The notes beneath the pieces are model-generated. The model was not told where the DNA came from. It searched no databases and worked only from the letters and a program-made list of their open reading frames with translations. A stretch of 7,431 nt of DNA, taken from NCBI GenBank assembly GCA_020199975.1, contig JAIVJP010000304.1, positions 1 to 7,431 on the forward strand. Direction: 5' to 3'. The position numbers and the translations under genes are program-made. Shown piece after piece: positions 5,423-7,431 of this stretch. Source of the DNA: Acidobacteriota bacterium (GTDB lineage: Bacteria > Acidobacteriota > Blastocatellia > Pyrinomonadales > Pyrinomonadaceae). Positions within the stretch are counted from its first letter, which is position 1. Each line of letters begins with the position of its first letter.

Positions 5423-5788
5423 ATGGCCAAGACAGTTTGCAAGGTTCTGGGCCTCGTCTTATTGCTGCTCGGTGTAGCTGGATTTGCCGCACCAACACTT
5501 CTGAACCTCAATCTAAATCCAGCGCATAACGTTATTCACATCGTTGCGGGCGTACTCGCCCTCTACTTCGGATTCGCGGGCTCGTTGTCAGGAGCGAAGG
5601 GATTCTGTCTGGTTTTTGGCCTACTCCATCTTGCGCTCGGCCTTTGCGGTATGGTACTGGGAGACGCTGCCAACAATCGTCTGTGGCCCGTGGGTCCCCT
5701 AAAACTGACCTTGGCGGACCACGCTTTAAATCTCTTACTTGGGGCTGTGTTTCTGGCGGGCGGCCTTTTCACAAAGAAAGGCTCTTAA
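5423..5788 (+). CDS. DUF4383-type four-helix membrane protein (second of tandem pair)
   Basis: The 121-residue product starts MAKTVCKVLGLV at the ATG at 5423, with GGGAG about 10 nt upstream. Four membrane segments lie at about 5-22, 35-53, 59-80 and 100-116. Colinear matches with the preceding gene show a tandem duplication: MAK start, HN..HI before TM2, LYFGF after it, a CLVFGLLH block like NLVFGVVY, RLWPVGP versus RLWKVIP, and DHALNLLLG versus DHILHIVLG. It lacks most of the loop between TM3 and the RLW motif that the first copy has (about 82-95), and the second His of DHxxH is Asn. Divergence is high, so the duplication is old or both genes were inherited as a pair. Its function is unknown. 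A small hairpin follows directly after the TAA. Confidence 0.82.
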   Translation: MAKTVCKVLGLVLLLLGVAGFAAPTLLNLNLNPAHNVIHIVAGVLALYFGFAGSLSGAKGFCLVFGLLHLALGLCGMVLGDAANNRLWPVGPLKLTLADHALNLLLGAVFLAGGLFTKKGS

Positions 5789-5789
5789 A

Positions 5790-5810
5790 CGACACGCTGT
5801 GGGCGTGTTG
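5790..5810 (+). terminator. possible hairpin terminator after the DUF4383 pair
   Basis: Starting 2 nt after the TAA of the second DUF4383 gene, CGACACGC (5790-5797) can pair with GCGTGTTG (5803-5810) around a 5-nt loop. The stem is 8 bp including one G-U pair. Only a short TTT at 5815-5817 follows, so it is at best a weak intrinsic terminator. Its position just past the last gene of the plus-strand unit is the main support. Confidence 0.35.
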
Positions 5811-5815
5811 ACACT

Positions 5816-5885
5816 TTCAGGTTGCAAGGACGGGTTCGGTAAGCTGACGCAATTGCGCCCACGACTCTAATTCTTGCAACCTGAA
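5816..5885. repeat. perfect 13-bp inverted repeat between convergent genes
   Basis: TTCAGGTTGCAAG (5816-5828) and CTTGCAACCTGAA (5873-5885) are exact inverse copies with 44 bp between them. The spacer holds a 10-bp perfect palindrome, CGCAATTGCG (5848-5857). The element occupies the gap between the plus-strand DUF4383 gene and the minus-strand BtuF-like gene. It may act as a two-way transcript end, or be a very small mobile or protein-binding element. I see no target-site duplication and no T-tract. Confidence 0.65.
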
Positions 5886-5912
5886 GCCTTGATCGAAACT
5901 ACTATCCAACGC

Positions 5913-6842
5913 TCAAAAATCCAACCGTTGATACGCAGTTGTAGACCCTTTCCATTCGAACAGGGCGGGATGGATGAGATGAGCCAAGAGCTCGGTGCCA
6001 TCCACCACTCTCGGCCCCGGGCGAGCAAAAAAAGAGTTAGCATCCACGGCGTACGCCCGGCCTTCGCGGACAGCCGGAAGATCTGACCAACCAGGATAAC
6101 GGACCAACTGGCGGGCTTGCTCGATGGACTTCTCCAGATTGAAGCCACACGGAGTGACAATCAGAACTTCAGGCGCCAATTTCACGACATCATCCCAGGC
6201 AACACGTACGGAATCCTTACCCTCGCGCGAAAGCGCATCTTCCCCTCCTGCGAGTGTCACCATCTCCGGCACCCAATGGCCGCTACAATAAACCGGATCG
6301 AGCCATTCCATACAGAAGACCCGCGGCCGGCGTGATAACCTGCTTGTCACTGCCGCTATTTTTTCCAACCTGGAACGGCCGTTTGCGATTAACTCGTCAG
6401 CCTCTTTGGCGCGGCCGGTCGCTTCGCCTAACTCGCGCACATTAGCGAAGATTTGTTCGAGCGAGTTTGGCGTCAACCAGAGGATTCGCGGCTTCTTGGG
6501 GAGCAAATTTAGCGCTTGCGATACTTCAGTTCCTGAGGGCGCGCAGACCTGACACAAGTCCTGCGTCAGGATCAAGTCCGGCTCGAGTTCTTGCAAGAGC
6601 TTCTCATCCACTTGGTAGAGGCTCTGTCCTGCTCGCATCCGGTCGGCGACGGCCACATCAATCTCCCGTTGACTCATGGTTTCTATGGGGAGAGCACTGC
6701 GAACGACGACAGGCTTTCCTTCAATTTCCACCGGGTAGTCACACTCGTGGGTGATTCCCACGAGCTGATCAGTCAACCCCAAAGCGCAGGCTATCTCAGT
6801 AGCGGAAGGCAGAAACGAAACAATCTGTTGTGATGTCTTCAT
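5913..6842 (-). CDS. cobalamin-binding protein, BtuF-like (periplasmic binding protein fold)
   Basis: This 309-residue protein spans the whole PF01497-type helical-backbone substrate-binding fold used for vitamin B12 and siderophores. Typical signatures are IVSFLPSATEIACALG (7-22), GITHECDYP (29-37), DLCQVCAPSG (95-104), GHWVPEMVTLAGG (188-200) and FARPGPRVVDGTELLAHLIH (272-291). The pattern of the first segment and ARPGPR is that of cobalamin-binding members. There is no signal peptide or lipobox: the fold starts within the first ten residues. As written it would therefore stay in the cytoplasm, unlike classical BtuF, and no permease or ATPase gene is adjacent. AGGA lies 8 nt upstream of the ATG. 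It follows a DUF71-family gene by 55 bp on the same strand, probably in one operon. B12 specificity is inferred, not proven; the fold is secure. Confidence 0.85.
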   Translation of the reverse strand: MKTSQQIVSFLPSATEIACALGLTDQLVGITHECDYPVEIEGKPVVVRSALPIETMSQREIDVAVADRMRAGQSLYQVDEKLLQELEPDLILTQDLCQVCAPSGTEVSQALNLLPKKPRILWLTPNSLEQIFANVRELGEATGRAKEADELIANGRSRLEKIAAVTSRLSRRPRVFCMEWLDPVYCSGHWVPEMVTLAGGEDALSREGKDSVRVAWDDVVKLAPEVLIVTPCGFNLEKSIEQARQLVRYPGWSDLPAVREGRAYAVDANSFFARPGPRVVDGTELLAHLIHPALFEWKGSTTAYQRLDF

Positions 6843-6897
6843 CGCTTACATCCTTATGCCTATGGTGGCTGAACCAGTACCTGGCCGAGAAAGTAAA

Positions 6898-7431
6898 TCA
6901 TGCTGGCAATAAATCACAGAACCAGAAAGAGTTTCTTGAAACAGTTACGCCCATAGAAAAGCTCACCGCCTCCTTGAAAATCGGTCCATCAAACACAAAG
7001 GAATGAAACTCCCCGTGCTCGCCACATGGATCAACATCAACGGGAAGCGATGAAAGGAAAGCGTCATCAATCATTCTTCCCGCAAACGACCGGTCAAGCG
7101 CGTTTGAGTTCACACACGTGACGACCGCCTTGAATCCTAATTCTATAAACTCTTTGATGAAGCGGGACGTGTCACGCTTCCACACGGGGAAAAGGCCGCG
7201 CATATGGTGCCGCGCTAGGAACTGCTCGCGATAGGCTCTGATGTCTTCAAGAAAGAGATCACCAAATATTATCGAATCTATTCCCTTACCACGGTACACT
7301 GAAAATGCTTCGCCCATCTTCTCCTCATACTCTTCGTTGGTCGCATCTTTCGAGATGAGAATCTGATGAAGCGGCAGCCTCAGGCTTGTCGCTTGCCTTT
7401 CGAGTAAAACCCTTCGGACCCCATGCATACT
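6898..7431 (-). CDS. DUF71/COG2102 PP-loop ATPase-like protein (diphthine-ammonia ligase family), cut by window edge
   Basis: The frame enters from the right edge with Ser (7429-7431), then MHGVRRVLL, and runs to a TGA at 6898-6900. The visible 177 residues lack the N-terminal SGGKDS nucleotide-binding loop, which should lie about 45-50 residues upstream, outside the window. The rest is typical of the family: SMHGVR, HQILISKDATNEEYEEKM, IIFGDLFLEDIRAYRE, LFPVWKRDT, LGFKAVVTCVN, SFAGR, and the hallmark DPCGEHGEFHSFVFDGP, ending FWFCDLLPA. Archaeal and eukaryotic members (Dph6) amidate diphthine on elongation factor 2. Bacteria lack diphthamide, and comparative genomics has linked bacterial members to B12 salvage. 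The BtuF-like gene 55 bp downstream supports that link here. The Met at 7428 is internal, not the start. Confidence 0.88.
   Translation of the reverse strand, partial: SMHGVRRVLLERQATSLRLPLHQILISKDATNEEYEEKMGEAFSVYRGKGIDSIIFGDLFLEDIRAYREQFLARHHMRGLFPVWKRDTSRFIKEFIELGFKAVVTCVNSNALDRSFAGRMIDDAFLSSLPVDVDPCGEHGEFHSFVFDGPIFKEAVSFSMGVTVSRNSFWFCDLLPA

Noticed and set aside
6843..6897. Cobalamin riboswitch upstream of the BtuF-like gene.
   Set aside because: The gap is only 55 bp, far too short for a cobalamin riboswitch; one could exist upstream of the DUF71 gene outside the window.

Overview
The window looks like a stretch of bacterial chromosome with moderate-to-high GC. It carries core translation and metabolic genes, small lineage-specific genes, and a decayed REP/RAYT (repetitive extragenic palindrome / REP-associated tyrosine transposase) unit. 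The style of the RAYT termini, the RGGKRIEIP-type secreted protein, the tandem DUF4383 proteins and the BtuF-like/DUF71 pair recalls Acidobacteriota, class Blastocatellia. That assignment rests on remembered protein style, not on a search. Most genes are on the minus strand; only the two DUF4383 genes are on the plus strand.

Layout, left to right. At 1-306 (-) is the N-terminal part of a PepSY-like exported or membrane-anchored protein, cut by the left edge. At 424-873 (-) is dtd (D-aminoacyl-tRNA deacylase), which starts directly at the stop codon of an SDR oxidoreductase at 874-1593 (-). The 614 bp between the SDR gene and gatB (1594-2207) contains no intact gene. It holds a long hairpin (1655-1706), a composite REP-like palindrome cluster (1704-1781), a RAYT transposase relic with its catalytic middle deleted (1785-2032), and a second REP-like element (2093-2138). 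I see nothing in 2139-2207. At 2208-3683 (-) is gatB, whose start region lies in a family of GTCAGTGG-type inverted repeats. At 3830-4686 (-) is a secreted, coiled-coil hypothetical protein split by an apparent frameshift near 4123-4165. A 247-bp divergent promoter region leads to two tandem DUF4383 membrane proteins (4934-5341 and 5423-5788, +). These converge, across a 13-bp perfect inverted repeat, on a BtuF-like cobalamin-binding protein (5913-6842, -). That gene follows a DUF71/COG2102 PP-loop ATPase-like gene (6898-7431, -) cut by the right edge.

Functional links. dtd and gatB both protect translation accuracy (clearing D-aminoacyl-tRNA; making Gln-tRNA and/or Asn-tRNA by transamidation), but the REP/RAYT region separates them and they need not be co-transcribed. 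The DUF71/BtuF-like pair fits the proposed bacterial role of DUF71 proteins in vitamin B12 salvage. The most notable non-genic signal is the RAYT relic flanked by inverted REP copies. I found no CRISPR array, tRNA, rRNA or intact insertion sequence.
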